Source: Candidatus Omnitrophota bacterium
GTDB taxonomy: Bacteria > Omnitrophota > Gorgyraeia > Tantalellales > Tantalellaceae
Reading direction: 5' to 3'
Length of the DNA: 33,717 bases
Assembly (NCBI GenBank): GCA_014728075.1
Contig: WJMG01000087.1
Span: 1 to 33,717, forward strand
Shown: positions 14,303 to 22,840 of the stretch, piece by piece
Position numbering within the stretch: position 1 is the first letter of the stretch
Layout: each line of letters starts with the position of its first letter
Notes under the pieces: model-generated
Databases searched by the model: none
The model's input: only the letters and a program-made list of their open reading frames with translations
What the model was told of the DNA's origin: nothing
Position numbers and translations under genes: made by a program

Positions 14303-15238
14303 ATGGATAAACTTATGATATTCAGCGGGAACGGCAACCCGGACCTTTCCATTAAGATCGTGGAAAGCCTAGGCGTTCCTCTCGGCAAGGCCCAGGTGGA
14401 CAGGTTCAGCGACGGCGAGGTCCGTGTGCAGATAGGGGAGAATGTGAGAGGAAAGGATGTTTTTGTGATCCAGTCGACATCCGCTCCCGCTAACGAGAAC
14501 CTCATGGAGCTTCTCATAATGATAGACGCTCTCAAGAGGTCATCCGCCCAGAGGATAACGGCGGTTCTTCCTTATTTCGGATATGCCAGGCAGGACAGGA
14601 AAGATAAGCCCCGGGTGCCTATAACGGCCAAGCTTGTAGCTAATCTTCTTGCCCGGGCGGGAGCTAACAGGGTGCTTACCATAGACCTGCATGCCGGACA
14701 GATACAGGGGTTTTTCGATATGCCGCTTGACCACCTCTTCGCGGTCAGGATATTCCAGGAATATTTCGCGGAAAAAGAGCTGGAGGACCTGGTCGTCGTT
14801 TCCCCCGATGTCGGCGGCATCAAAACAGCCAGGGCATACGCGAAAAGGTTCAACGCCGGGCTGGCCATAGTGGATAAAAGGCGTCTTGACGATAAGAAGA
14901 CGGAAGTAATGCACATAATGGGAGATGTGGAAGGAAAGAACGCCGTGATAGTGGACGACATGGTAGCCACAGCGGGCAGCCTTGTGGAAGCCGCCGCGGC
15001 TCTCAGGAAAAAAGGCGCCGGAGAGATCTACGCGGCCATAAGCCATCCCGTTCTTTGCGGCCCGGCCATTGAAAGGCTTGGAAGATCTGAGATAAAAGAG
15101 CTGGTGGTGACCGATACCATTCCTCTTGAAAAAGAGAAACGGATAGACAAGATCACACAGCTTTCCGTATCCGAACTTCTCGGCGAAGCGATAAGAAGGA
15201 TACATAATGAAGAGACGGTCAGTGCTTTGTTTGAATAA
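14303..15238 (+). CDS. prs: Ribose-phosphate pyrophosphokinase (PRPP synthetase)
   Basis: Prs makes PRPP from ribose-5-phosphate and ATP, for nucleotides, histidine (HisG in this window uses it) and tryptophan. The 311-residue protein has FSDGEVRVQIGENVRG, the ATP-binding flexible loop YFGYARQDRKDKPR, the histidine region LTIDLHAGQIQGFFD, and the PRPP-binding loop VIVDDMVATAGSL. The length is standard for class I enzymes. GGAGGAG stands before the ATG. It follows glmU by 39 bases and precedes rplY, as in Bacillus. Confidence 0.97.
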   Translation: MDKLMIFSGNGNPDLSIKIVESLGVPLGKAQVDRFSDGEVRVQIGENVRGKDVFVIQSTSAPANENLMELLIMIDALKRSSAQRITAVLPYFGYARQDRKDKPRVPITAKLVANLLARAGANRVLTIDLHAGQIQGFFDMPLDHLFAVRIFQEYFAEKELEDLVVVSPDVGGIKTARAYAKRFNAGLAIVDKRRLDDKKTEVMHIMGDVEGKNAVIVDDMVATAGSLVEAAAALRKKGAGEIYAAISHPVLCGPAIERLGRSEIKELVVTDTIPLEKEKRIDKITQLSVSELLGEAIRRIHNEETVSALFE

Positions 15239-15302
15239 AAGATAGCGCATAGCGTATAGCTCGTAGCGTATAGTTTTAGCGCTAAACGCGGGACGCTGTA
15301 AG
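15239..15302. repeat. TAGCGTATAGC word array before rplY
   Basis: Tandem variants of TAGCGCATAGCGTATAGCTCGTAGCGTATAG are followed by TTTAGCGCTAAACGCGGGACGCTG, which partly mirrors them. It starts directly after the prs stop and ends at the rplY ribosome binding site. Confidence 0.65.
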
Positions 15303-15321
15303 AAAGAAGGAGTGAAAACAA

Positions 15322-16020
15322 ATGGAAAAAGTTATACTGAAAGCCAGGATGCGAGAAGGGCTCGGTAAAAGCGCCAGCAAGCATCTCAGGAAAGAGGACA
15401 GGATCCCGGGGGTGGTTTACAAGGGAGGGAAAGTCGGACTTAACCTCTCGTTCGATACTACCGATCTGTGGCACGCGCTTCATACCGAGGCGGGAGAGAA
15501 CGCTATTATAACTCTCAGTGTGGAAGGGGATAAAAAGGTCAAGAAAACGGTTATTTTGCAGGATATCCAGCAGGATCCGCTCAACGACAAATTTATCCAT
15601 GTCGACTTTCACGAGATCTCGCTCAAGGAGAAGATCCAGGTCAATGTTCCCGTTAATGTCAAGGGAGAACCGGTAGGTGTCAGGGAAGAGGACGGTGTCC
15701 TTTCCCAGATGGCCTGGGAGCTTGAGGTGGAATGCCTTCCCACCGATATCCCCGAAAGCATAGATGTTAAAGTGGACGAGCTGGCAATAAATGACGCGAT
15801 ACATGTCAAGGACCTCGCGGCTATACCCGGTGTCACCTTCCTGAACGATCCGGAGGATATGGTCGTCCATGTCGTTCCGCCGCAGGAAGAGGAGATCCCT
15901 GAAGAGGGAGAAGGCGAAGAGCTCGAAGAAGGAGCCGAACCCGAAGTGATAAAGAGGGGTAAGGAAGAAGAGGAAGAGTCCGAGGAAGAGGGAGAAGAAG
16001 CCTCCTCTGAAGAGGAATAA
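15322..16020 (+). CDS. rplY: Ribosomal protein bL25, CTC form, with acidic tail
   Basis: bL25 binds 5S rRNA in the large subunit; the longer CTC form has an added beta domain and is linked to stress in Bacillus. The 232-residue protein has the N-terminal RNA-binding domain (MEKVILKAR; GKSASKHLRKEDRIPGVVY; DPLNDKFIHVDFHEIS, residues 1-100) and the CTC domain (about 100-180, DGVLSQMAWELEVECLP and DIPESIDVKV). A tail of about 50 residues (182-232) is almost all Glu with some Gly, Ser and Lys. The tail probably extends from the ribosome surface and is unstructured. The gene lies between prs and pth, the usual place. Confidence 0.95.
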   Translation: MEKVILKARMREGLGKSASKHLRKEDRIPGVVYKGGKVGLNLSFDTTDLWHALHTEAGENAIITLSVEGDKKVKKTVILQDIQQDPLNDKFIHVDFHEISLKEKIQVNVPVNVKGEPVGVREEDGVLSQMAWELEVECLPTDIPESIDVKVDELAINDAIHVKDLAAIPGVTFLNDPEDMVVHVVPPQEEEIPEEGEGEELEEGAEPEVIKRGKEEEEESEEEGEEASSEEE

Positions 16021-16112
16021 ACCAGCTCATAGCTGAAAGTTCTTAGGTCATTGGCCTTTATTGTTGTAGCCAACCCGGCCCAGGAGCTGCGAGCTAAGAG
16101 CTACGAGCTGAC
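16021..16112. repeat. AGCTCATAGCT word array, inverted, before pth
   Basis: CCAGCTCATAGCTGAAAG with TCTTAGGTC (16022-16051) is mirrored by GAGCTGCGAGCTAAGAGC and TACGAGCTG (16083-16110). The reverse complement of the right arm reads CAGCTCGTAGCTCTTAGCTC, close to the left arm. The array reaches almost to the pth start codon, which may explain why pth has no clear Shine-Dalgarno. Confidence 0.65.
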
Positions 16113-16114
16113 AC

Positions 16115-16672
16115 ATGAAGATCATAGTCGGATTAGGCAACCCCGGGCTAAGGTACAGGCATACGCGCCATAACGCCGGTTTCATGGCCGTGGAACTTCT
16201 GGCAAAAAAACACCGTATGTCCTTAAAGAAAAAAGGGTTCGGTGGCCGTTACGCCGTGGGCAGGATAAAAGGAGAAGAGGTTCTTCTTTTTGAACCTATG
16301 ACCTTCATGAACCTTTCCGGGGACGCGCTGGCGTCGATCTGTTCTTCCAGGCTGGACGAGGAGAACGGGCTTCTGGTCATAACCGACGATGTGGATCTTC
16401 CCCTTGGGAAAATACGCATCAGAAAGAACGGCTCTTCAGGGGGCCATAACGGCCTCAGGTCGATCATTGATAGAATAGGCAGCGATTTCGCCAGGTTGCG
16501 CATAGGCGTTGGGGATGAGAAGCTTCTAGTGACCGATACGGCGGATTTTGTTCTAAGTCGTTTCCCCAGAAAGGATAAGGGAGTTCTCAATGAATGTCTG
16601 GAAGCGGCTGCCGAATGCGCGGAAACCTGGCTTTCGGAAAGTGTGGAAAAGGCGATGAACGCCTATAATTAA
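16115..16672 (+). CDS. pth: Peptidyl-tRNA hydrolase
   Basis: Pth frees tRNA from stalled peptidyl-tRNA. The 185-residue protein has GLGNPGLRYRHTRHNAGF (substrate Asn and catalytic His near residue 20), EPMTFMNLSG, ITDDVDLPLGKIRIR (catalytic Asp) and SSGGHNGLRSI. The length is normal. The ribosome binding site is weak because a repeat array abuts the start. The position after rplY is conserved in many bacteria. Confidence 0.96.
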   Translation: MKIIVGLGNPGLRYRHTRHNAGFMAVELLAKKHRMSLKKKGFGGRYAVGRIKGEEVLLFEPMTFMNLSGDALASICSSRLDEENGLLVITDDVDLPLGKIRIRKNGSSGGHNGLRSIIDRIGSDFARLRIGVGDEKLLVTDTADFVLSRFPRKDKGVLNECLEAAAECAETWLSESVEKAMNAYN

Positions 16673-16674
16673 TA

Positions 16675-16703
16675 TATTGATAATATTATTGATGTGTGAT
16701 AAT
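16675..16703 (+). promoter_or_regulatory. Candidate promoter of the rpsF operon
   Basis: The 59-base pth-rpsF gap is AT-rich, unlike its surroundings. TATTGA (16675-16680), 17 bases, GATAAT (16698-16703) with a TGTG extension before the -10 box is plausible; TTGATA with a 15-base spacer is an alternative. I could not recognise the known S6-S18 leader structure. Confidence 0.4.
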
Positions 16704-16731
16704 ATCTAACAATTAAATTTGGTGGTGAATT

Positions 16732-17022
16732 ATGGAAAATAAGAGAAAATATGAAGGGCTTTTTATCATAGATCCTGAGAAAGAAGGTTCTATGGACGAG
16801 GTTAAGACCAGCATATACGCTGTGATCAAGGACAATGAAGGGTCCATTGACCAGGACGAGGTCCTGGGAAAAAAGACCCTTGCGTACCCTTTTGATAAGA
16901 AGAACGAAGGAGTTTACTGCGTGGTCAATTTTTCGGCCGATCCCGAAAAGATCAACAAGATGACCAGCCAGTTCAAGATCACGGACAATATCCTTAGGAC
17001 AGTTATTACGCTCAAAAAATAA
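16732..17022 (+). CDS. rpsF: Ribosomal protein bS6
   Basis: bS6 pairs with bS18 on the platform of the small subunit. The 96-residue protein shows YEGLFIIDPEKEGS, the central EDQ/DEVLGKKTLAYPFDKKNEGVYCVV region, and KITDNILRTVITL, all standard for bS6. GGTGGTGA precedes the ATG. It begins the conserved rpsF-ssb-rpsR-rplI-dnaB series. Confidence 0.96.
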   Translation: MENKRKYEGLFIIDPEKEGSMDEVKTSIYAVIKDNEGSIDQDEVLGKKTLAYPFDKKNEGVYCVVNFSADPEKINKMTSQFKITDNILRTVITLKK

Positions 17023-17094
17023 TGACCCGTTCATCGCGCCGTGTTCCGTTTTCCGGCGGAATGTGTTTTGCGTTGGGCGAGACGGGGAGGAAAA

Positions 17095-17532
17095 ATGGCC
17101 GCTAATCTGAACAAGGTATTTCTTATGGGGAACCTTACCAGGGACCCCGAACTTAGATATGTGCCGAGCGGGACCGCCGTGGCTAACTTTACGGTGGCCG
17201 TTAACAGGCAATACAAGGACAACACCGGAGAGAAAAAAGAGGATGTTTCTTTTATCCGTGTGGTCGTCTGGGGAAAGATGGCCGAGATATGCGGCGAGTA
17301 TCTTTCCAAAGGGCGGCCGGTCCTGGTGGAAGGCAGGCTCAAGTCGAGGTCCTGGGAGACCCCGGAAGGCCAGAAAAGGAGCGCGCTTGATGTAGTCGCG
17401 TCCAATGTACAGTTCCTGGGGGGCGCGAGGCAGGATACTTCTTCCTCGAAAGCTCCGGCCGGCCAGGGGAGCCGCGAACAGGAGTATATTGATGTTGATC
17501 AGGAACCCGAAGGGGACGATGTCCCTTTCTAA
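17095..17532 (+). CDS. ssb: Single-stranded DNA-binding protein
   Basis: SSB coats single-stranded DNA during replication and repair. The 145-residue protein has an OB fold of about 105 residues (LNKVFLMGNLTRDPELRY; FIRVVVWGKMAEICGEYLSKGRPVLVEGRL), a flexible linker, and the acidic tip EPEGDDVPF that recruits partner proteins. I chose the ATG at 17095 because GGGGAGGA lies just before it; the longer frame from 17041 adds residues unlike SSB. The place between rpsF and rpsR matches many genomes. Confidence 0.96.
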   Translation: MAANLNKVFLMGNLTRDPELRYVPSGTAVANFTVAVNRQYKDNTGEKKEDVSFIRVVVWGKMAEICGEYLSKGRPVLVEGRLKSRSWETPEGQKRSALDVVASNVQFLGGARQDTSSSKAPAGQGSREQEYIDVDQEPEGDDVPF

Positions 17533-17552
17533 AAAACAGGTGAGAGAGAGAA

Positions 17553-17843
17553 ATGGCAGTTAAAAAAGCAGCGAAAAAGACAAGAAGAATATTCAAGAAA
17601 AAACCGTGCAAGCTTTGCAAGGAGAACATCGAGTCGATCGATTTTCTAAGGGATGTGGACCTTCTTTCCAGGTTCCAGTCCGACAGGGGCAAGATAGTGC
17701 CCTCCCGTATCACGGGGAACTGCGCCAAGCATCAGCGCATGGTGGCTAACGGCATAAAGAGGGCGCGCATCGCGGGCCTTTTGCCTTTTGTCAAGGTCAA
17801 GGAAGGGTTTGCCCGGAGACCGGGCAGAAGATCAAGAGGCTAA
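17553..17843 (+). CDS. rpsR: Ribosomal protein bS18
   Basis: The 96-residue bS18 has [49 protein letters not shown] in two parts, and the C-terminal RRPGRRSRG. The two Cys of CKLC with Cys and His of NCAKH form the C+ zinc-binding set, which some lineages lack. It binds bS6, encoded two genes upstream. A ribosome binding site (AGGTGAGAG) is present. Confidence 0.96.
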   Translation: MAVKKAAKKTRRIFKKKPCKLCKENIESIDFLRDVDLLSRFQSDRGKIVPSRITGNCAKHQRMVANGIKRARIAGLLPFVKVKEGFARRPGRRSRG

Positions 17844-17854
17844 GGAGGAAGAAA

Positions 17855-18298
17855 GTGAAAGTTATCCTGCTAAAAGATATCGAGAACCTCGGGGTTCTCG
17901 GAGACGAAATAGAGGTCAAGGACGGTTACGCGCGTAATTATCTTATTCCCAAGAACCTGGTGATCGAGTCGACGGAAGGAGCTGTCCGTGTTCTCGAACA
18001 GAAAAAGCTCCAGAAAGAAAGAATGGACAAGAAGATCCAGGAAGAATGCCGCGCGCTGGCCGAGAAGATAGCGGCCGCTTCCTGTACCATAAATATGGAA
18101 GCCGGCGAAGAGGATAAGCTTTTCGGATCGGTCACTTCTGAGATGATAGCGGAACAGCTCGCCTCCGAAGGCATCGAAGTGGACAAGAAGGACATCGTTC
18201 TGGAAGAGCCCATCAAGTCCCTCGGCGTCTTTAATGTTGAGATCCGGCTTCACCCCGAAGTGAAGGCGGAGGCCAGGGTCTGGGTCGTCAAAAAATAA
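17855..18298 (+). CDS. rplI: Ribosomal protein bL9
   Basis: bL9 spans the large subunit with two domains joined by a long helix and helps keep the reading frame. The 147-residue protein begins with the RNA-binding N-domain (MKVILLKDIENLGVLGDEIEVKDGYARNYLIP in succession), then a charged helix (about 45-75), and a C-domain with KLFGSVTSEMIAEQL. The start is GTG with AAGGAGGAA upstream. The spacing to rpsR is 11 bases. Confidence 0.96.
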   Translation: MKVILLKDIENLGVLGDEIEVKDGYARNYLIPKNLVIESTEGAVRVLEQKKLQKERMDKKIQEECRALAEKIAAASCTINMEAGEEDKLFGSVTSEMIAEQLASEGIEVDKKDIVLEEPIKSLGVFNVEIRLHPEVKAEARVWVVKK

Positions 18299-18320
18299 AT
18301 ATCCCTCGGGGAAATCTACT

Positions 18321-19676
18321 ATGAACCCGAACACCCTTATTGAAAAGGTCCCCCCTCAGAACGCAGAAGCGGAAACCGCGGTGCTGGGTTCTATGCTTCT
18401 GGACAAGGAAGCGATATCCACCGCCATTGAACTGCTTGAAGGGGAAGCCTTCTATTCCGAATCCAACAAGAAAATATTCCACGCTATCGTTTCTCTATAT
18501 GACAGGAACGAGGGAGTTGATCTCGTGACCCTCATCGAGGAGCTTAAAAGGAAAGAGCTTCTGGATTCCATCGGGGGACCCGCTTATGTGTCGGAGATCG
18601 CCAATAGCGTCCCTACCGCCGCCAACATAAACCATTACACCAAAATAGTAAGGGAAAAGTATCTGCTCAGGCGGCTCATATCGACAGCCACCAGGATAGT
18701 TACCGAAAGTTTCGAGCCCTCCAGCGAGGTCGAGGATCTCATGGACAAGGCGGAACGCCTTATCTTCGAGATAACCTCCGACCAGAAACGCGAGATGAAT
18801 GTCGCCTCCATAAAGGAGATAGTCAAGAGCAGTATCGAGACCATAGACAAACTCTACCAGAGGAAAGAGAATATTACCGGGGTTCCGACCGGCTTCCATG
18901 AGCTTGATGTCATGACGGCGGGGCTACAGAAGTCCGACCTCATAATACTGGCGGCACGCCCGTCGATGGGGAAGAGCGCCCTGGCCGCCGGTATAATGGA
19001 ATACGCTTCCGTTGTAGAGAAGATCCCCTCGGCTTTCTTTTCCCTCGAGATGTCAAAGGAACAGCTCGCGCAGAGGATGCTGTGCTCCATAGCGGGGGTC
19101 AACGCCCATAAGGTAAGAACGGGGTTTTTCTCCCAGGCCGATTGGCCTAAGATAGTAGGAGCCGCCAATAAGTTATCCGAGGCGCCGATATTCATAGACG
19201 ATACGCCCGGCATTTCGGCCCTTGAACTCAGGGCCAAGGCGAGAAGGCTCAAGGCAAAACACGATATAAAGCTTATCATCGTGGACTATCTCCAGCTTAT
19301 GCGGGGAAGCGCGAGGTCCGAGAACCGGCAGCAGGAGATATCCGAGATCTCGAGGTCTCTCAAGGCTCTGGCGCGGGAGCTTAATGTGCCGTTAATAGCG
19401 ATCAGCCAGCTTTCAAGGGCCGTCGAACAGAGGCAGGACAAAAGGCCTCAGCTTGCGGACCTCAGGGAATCCGGCGCCATAGAGCAGGACGCCGACCTTG
19501 TAATGCTCCTTATGCGGGAGGAATATTACAATCCTACCGAGGAGAACAAAGGCATGGCGGAAGTAATAGTCGCGAAACAGAGGCAGGGCCCCGTAGGGTC
19601 GGTCAATCTTGCCTGGTTGAACGAATATACTAAATTCAGCAATCTTTCCCACAGGGAAGAGGAAGAAGGTTTTTAA
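18321..19676 (+). CDS. dnaB: Replicative DNA helicase DnaB
   Basis: DnaB unwinds the parental DNA at the replication fork. The 451-residue protein has the N-terminal hairpin domain (PPQNAEAETAVLGSMLLD), a linker, and the RecA-like C-domain with Walker A ARPSMGKSA (about 212-220), FFSLEMSKEQLAQRML, Walker B IIVDYLQLM, and LADLRESGAIEQDADLVMLL. No intein is present. The stop codon overlaps the bamA ATG (TAATG), so the replication and outer-membrane genes are translationally coupled here. Confidence 0.97.
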   Translation: MNPNTLIEKVPPQNAEAETAVLGSMLLDKEAISTAIELLEGEAFYSESNKKIFHAIVSLYDRNEGVDLVTLIEELKRKELLDSIGGPAYVSEIANSVPTAANINHYTKIVREKYLLRRLISTATRIVTESFEPSSEVEDLMDKAERLIFEITSDQKREMNVASIKEIVKSSIETIDKLYQRKENITGVPTGFHELDVMTAGLQKSDLIILAARPSMGKSALAAGIMEYASVVEKIPSAFFSLEMSKEQLAQRMLCSIAGVNAHKVRTGFFSQADWPKIVGAANKLSEAPIFIDDTPGISALELRAKARRLKAKHDIKLIIVDYLQLMRGSARSENRQQEISEISRSLKALARELNVPLIAISQLSRAVEQRQDKRPQLADLRESGAIEQDADLVMLLMREEYYNPTEENKGMAEVIVAKQRQGPVGSVNLAWLNEYTKFSNLSHREEEEGF

Positions 19677-21982
19677 TGAAAAAAGCATTCATTGCCGTAC
19701 TCGCGGCGGTATTTGTGTTGTCTTCATTCGCTACGGCTTTTGCCGGAGGGGGTCCGACGAAGCAGATAGCGGACATCAAGGTGAAGGGCAACTACGCCGT
19801 AAGCACCGCGACGATCCTCAATAAGATCAAGATCCAGCCCGGGGATGTTTTCGAGGAAAGCGCCCTTAACAAGGAGCTTAAAAGGCTTTACGCCATGGGC
19901 TATTTTGCCGACATTTTCATAGAAACGGAGGATCGGCCGGAAGGAGTTGTCGTTATAATAACCGTGGTGGAAAAACCCGTGATCGAGGAGATAAAGTTCA
20001 GGGGGAACAGCAGAATAAAGAGCGGGCGCCTTATGAAAAAGGTCTCCTCCAAGGAAGGCGAGCTAGTCGATTTCAATGTTCTCAGGCAGGATGTCTCGCA
20101 AATAGAGTCCTACTATGTGGAGAACGGATACAGCGATGTTATCGTGGATTACAAGCTCGAGGGTGACCAGGAGACCGGGAAGGCGGTAGTGATATTCGAT
20201 ATTTCGGAGGGCCTGCCGGTAAAGATAAAGTCCATAGAGTTCGAGGGCAACAACAGCATCAAAGCCGGAGAGCTCAAAAAATACATGTCCACCAAGACCG
20301 CCTGGTGGTTCATCCGCAAGGGAGCTTTCGACGAGGAGCAATTCGAGTCCGACCTCGACAGGATACGCAGCGTTTACCGCAGCAAGGGGTTTCTGGATGT
20401 CAAGGTGGACTATAGAGAAAGGTATTCCGAGGACGGTAAATACCTCTACCTGACCGTTGTCGTTGACGAGGGCAAACAGTATTTGATCGGCGAAGTGGAT
20501 GTCCGGGGAGAGCTCGCTTTTCCCGAGAACGAGATCCGGGGCCTAGTCAAGGTCGAAACGGGCGATAAGTTCGATTACTCGAAGATAAAAGAGGATATCG
20601 AAAGGATCAGGAACTTCTATTACGACAGGGGATACATGGACGCCGAAGTGAACCTCAGGCACAAGTACAATTCCGGCACCGGTGACATGGACATAGTTTT
20701 TGAGATCATCGCCCACGATGAGGTTTATGTCGGAAAGATAAACATCATAGGGAATACGAAGACCAAGGACAAGGTCATCCGAAGGGAGCTCCGGGTTTAC
20801 CCCGGGGAGATGTACGAAGGAAAACTCCTCAAGAAAAGTAAAGAACGCATATATAACCTCGGGTATTTCGAGGATGTGTATTTCGAGACCGTCCCCGGCG
20901 GGCAGGAGGATGTAAAGGACTTGAATGTTACCGTAAAGGAGACCAAGACCGGAGAGTTTTCCTTCGGAGGAGGGTACAGCTCCGTAGACGCGTTCATAGG
21001 TTTCGTGCAGATCAAGCAGCGCAATTTCGACATAACCAATTTTCCGACTTTCCAGGGGGGCGGACAGGACCTTACTATCAGGGGTGAGCTCGGAAGCGCC
21101 CGGCAGAATTATCTGCTGAGCTGGACGGATCCCTGGATCTTTGACTGGCCGTATCTGTTCGGGTTCGACATATATCGCCAGGAACACGACAGGTTCGGCC
21201 AGGCGGGGTACGCCTACGACGAGACCCGGACCGGTGGCGATCTGAAGCTCGGGAAGAACTTAACGGATGAACTGGCCACGGGCCTCGTATACAACCTGGA
21301 AGAGGTCAAAATATCCAACATAGAGGAGAATGCCACGGACGCGCTGAAGAAAGAGGCCGGAACGAATATGCTCAGCCGGCTTACCTGGAACATCGCTTAC
21401 GACAACAGGGATAACAGGTATTCCCCCAAAAAGGGTATTATGACGAACCTTTCCCTGGAGAATGCCGGCGGGTTCATAGGAGGGGACAAGGACTATCTCA
21501 AAGGCTACTGGAACACGGCGTATTACCACAGCTTTTTCAACGAGATCCTGGTCCTTGAGCTTCGCGGCCGGGTGGGGATGGCCAAGGCCTACGGTGATTC
21601 CGACGAGGTCCCCATCTACGAAAGGTTCTTTGCCGGCGGCGCGACTACCATAAGAGGTTATAAGCAAAGGGCGGTGGGGCCCCGGGACCCGGGAACAAAT
21701 ACTTCCCTGGGCGGCGATTCCATGGTGATAGGGAACGCCGAGATAACTTTTCCCCTCTGGAAAAATCTCATGAAAGGCGCTGTTTTCTACGATGTGGGTA
21801 ATGTCTGGGAAAAGTACGACGACCTTTTTTCCAAGACGGATTACAAGTCGGGAGCGGGCGTGGGTATCAGGGTAAAGACGCCCATAGGGCCTGTAAAGCT
21901 CGATTACGGTTATCCGCTTAACGATAACCACAACGATAAAAAAGAGGGAGAGTTCTATTTCAGTGTGAGCCACGGGTTCTAA
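19676..21982 (+). CDS. bamA: Outer membrane protein assembly factor BamA
   Basis: BamA inserts beta-barrel proteins in the outer membrane. The 768-residue precursor has a signal peptide (residues 1-23, cleaved near AFA-GGG) and about five POTRA repeats to about residue 420 (for example IADIKVKGNYAVSTATIL and VYVGKINIIGNTKTKDKVI). A C-terminal 16-strand barrel follows, with the conserved loop motif TTIRGY in FAGGATTIRGYKQRAVG and a final strand ending FSVSHGF, the C-terminal aromatic signal. The product is complete. GAGGAAGAAGG, inside the end of dnaB, serves as ribosome binding site. skp follows, as in most diderm genomes. Confidence 0.97.
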   Translation: MKKAFIAVLAAVFVLSSFATAFAGGGPTKQIADIKVKGNYAVSTATILNKIKIQPGDVFEESALNKELKRLYAMGYFADIFIETEDRPEGVVVIITVVEKPVIEEIKFRGNSRIKSGRLMKKVSSKEGELVDFNVLRQDVSQIESYYVENGYSDVIVDYKLEGDQETGKAVVIFDISEGLPVKIKSIEFEGNNSIKAGELKKYMSTKTAWWFIRKGAFDEEQFESDLDRIRSVYRSKGFLDVKVDYRERYSEDGKYLYLTVVVDEGKQYLIGEVDVRGELAFPENEIRGLVKVETGDKFDYSKIKEDIERIRNFYYDRGYMDAEVNLRHKYNSGTGDMDIVFEIIAHDEVYVGKINIIGNTKTKDKVIRRELRVYPGEMYEGKLLKKSKERIYNLGYFEDVYFETVPGGQEDVKDLNVTVKETKTGEFSFGGGYSSVDAFIGFVQIKQRNFDITNFPTFQGGGQDLTIRGELGSARQNYLLSWTDPWIFDWPYLFGFDIYRQEHDRFGQAGYAYDETRTGGDLKLGKNLTDELATGLVYNLEEVKISNIEENATDALKKEAGTNMLSRLTWNIAYDNRDNRYSPKKGIMTNLSLENAGGFIGGDKDYLKGYWNTAYYHSFFNEILVLELRGRVGMAKAYGDSDEVPIYERFFAGGATTIRGYKQRAVGPRDPGTNTSLGGDSMVIGNAEITFPLWKNLMKGAVFYDVGNVWEKYDDLFSKTDYKSGAGVGIRVKTPIGPVKLDYGYPLNDNHNDKKEGEFYFSVSHGF

Positions 21983-22108
21983 GGGCGTCCAAGGCGCGGT
22001 CTTAGAGAGCGATGGAGCATTGGAACAATAGAGCAGTATTGATGCGATATTGGGGTCCAATGTACCGATGGTCTAATATTCAGGAAAAATACAAGTCAGG
22101 AGGAAACA

Positions 22109-22600
22109 ATGAAAAAAGTATTGGCGGCAGCGGTAGCGATAATGCTGGTTTTTGGTTTGGCCGGAACGGCCTGCGCGGAAGACAAAATGGGTTATGTTGA
22201 TCTCAGGAGAGCCTTTTACGAATACGAGCAGACCAAGCAATTCGAAGAAAGCCTCAATGAGCTTACGGAACAGAGACAGGAGAAACGCACCCAGATGATA
22301 AACCGGATAACAAAGCTCAGGGACGAGGCCGAAATGCTCAAGGGCGAGGCCCAGAGCAAGAAACAGGCCGAAATAGACAGGAAACTGGCAGAGCTCCAGA
22401 CATACGACAGAGAGACCCGGCAGGAGCTTTTAAACAAAAAGAACGAGATGTTCAGGAATGTCATCGACGATATACAGAAAGTAGTTAACGAGATAGGGAC
22501 TAAAGGAGGATACACTTATATCCTTGACTCCAGGAACATCATGTTCGCGGACGAGCAGTTCGATTTGACGGATCAGGTAATAAAACAGCTCAATCAATAA
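22109..22600 (+). CDS. Periplasmic chaperone Skp/OmpH family
   Basis: Skp holds unfolded outer-membrane proteins on their way to BamA. The 163-residue precursor has a signal peptide (1-24, cleaved near ACA-EDK), the opening strand KMGYVDLRRAFYEY, a long charged coiled coil (about 40-125) and the closing segment GGYTYILDSRNIMFADEQFDLT. This is the normal OmpH layout. CAGGAGGAAACA stands before the ATG. The gene ends in a clear intrinsic terminator, so bamA-skp is a transcription unit boundary. Confidence 0.93.
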   Translation: MKKVLAAAVAIMLVFGLAGTACAEDKMGYVDLRRAFYEYEQTKQFEESLNELTEQRQEKRTQMINRITKLRDEAEMLKGEAQSKKQAEIDRKLAELQTYDRETRQELLNKKNEMFRNVIDDIQKVVNEIGTKGGYTYILDSRNIMFADEQFDLTDQVIKQLNQ

Positions 22601-22618
22601 GAGGGATCTTGAGAACGG

Positions 22619-22666
22619 AACGGATAGTGTGATGCGGGGAGACCCGGCGGCTATCCGTTTTGTTTT
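22619..22666 (+). terminator. Intrinsic terminator after skp
   Basis: AACGGATAG (22619-22627) pairs with CTATCCGTT (22651-22659), enclosing a GC-rich inner part, and runs into TTTTGTTTT. It lies 18 bases after the skp stop codon. Confidence 0.85.
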
Positions 22667-22840
22667 AAGGTCAGCCTTCGGCAGGCCCGGGGCGAGAGGG
22701 TTCGTTGAGGCAGAGGTATAAATAGCGATAAATGTGGTTCTGTAACATCTGTTCTCAATACCTATGCCTTTATCTTTTGATCCGGTACGCCGGTGCACTG
22801 GAGTTCTGCCTTGACACTTGACGCTTAACGCTAAAATTAT
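22667..22840. repeat. Word-array region before lpxC
   Basis: The gap begins with GCCTTCGGCAGG (22674-22685), a hairpin word that also opens the arrays at 27950 and 30308. GGCAGAGGTATAAATAGC is mirrored by AATACCTATGCCTTTATC, and the end reads CTTGACACTTGACGCTTAACGCT. No lpxD gene is present, although it often stands here. TTGACA near 22812 could be part of an lpxC promoter, but no convincing -10 box is spaced correctly. Confidence 0.55.

Noticed and set aside
22806-22840. Consensus promoter before lpxC
   Set aside because: TTGACA is present, but the only -10-like words are at 15 bases or too close to the start codon, and the sequence is part of a word array.
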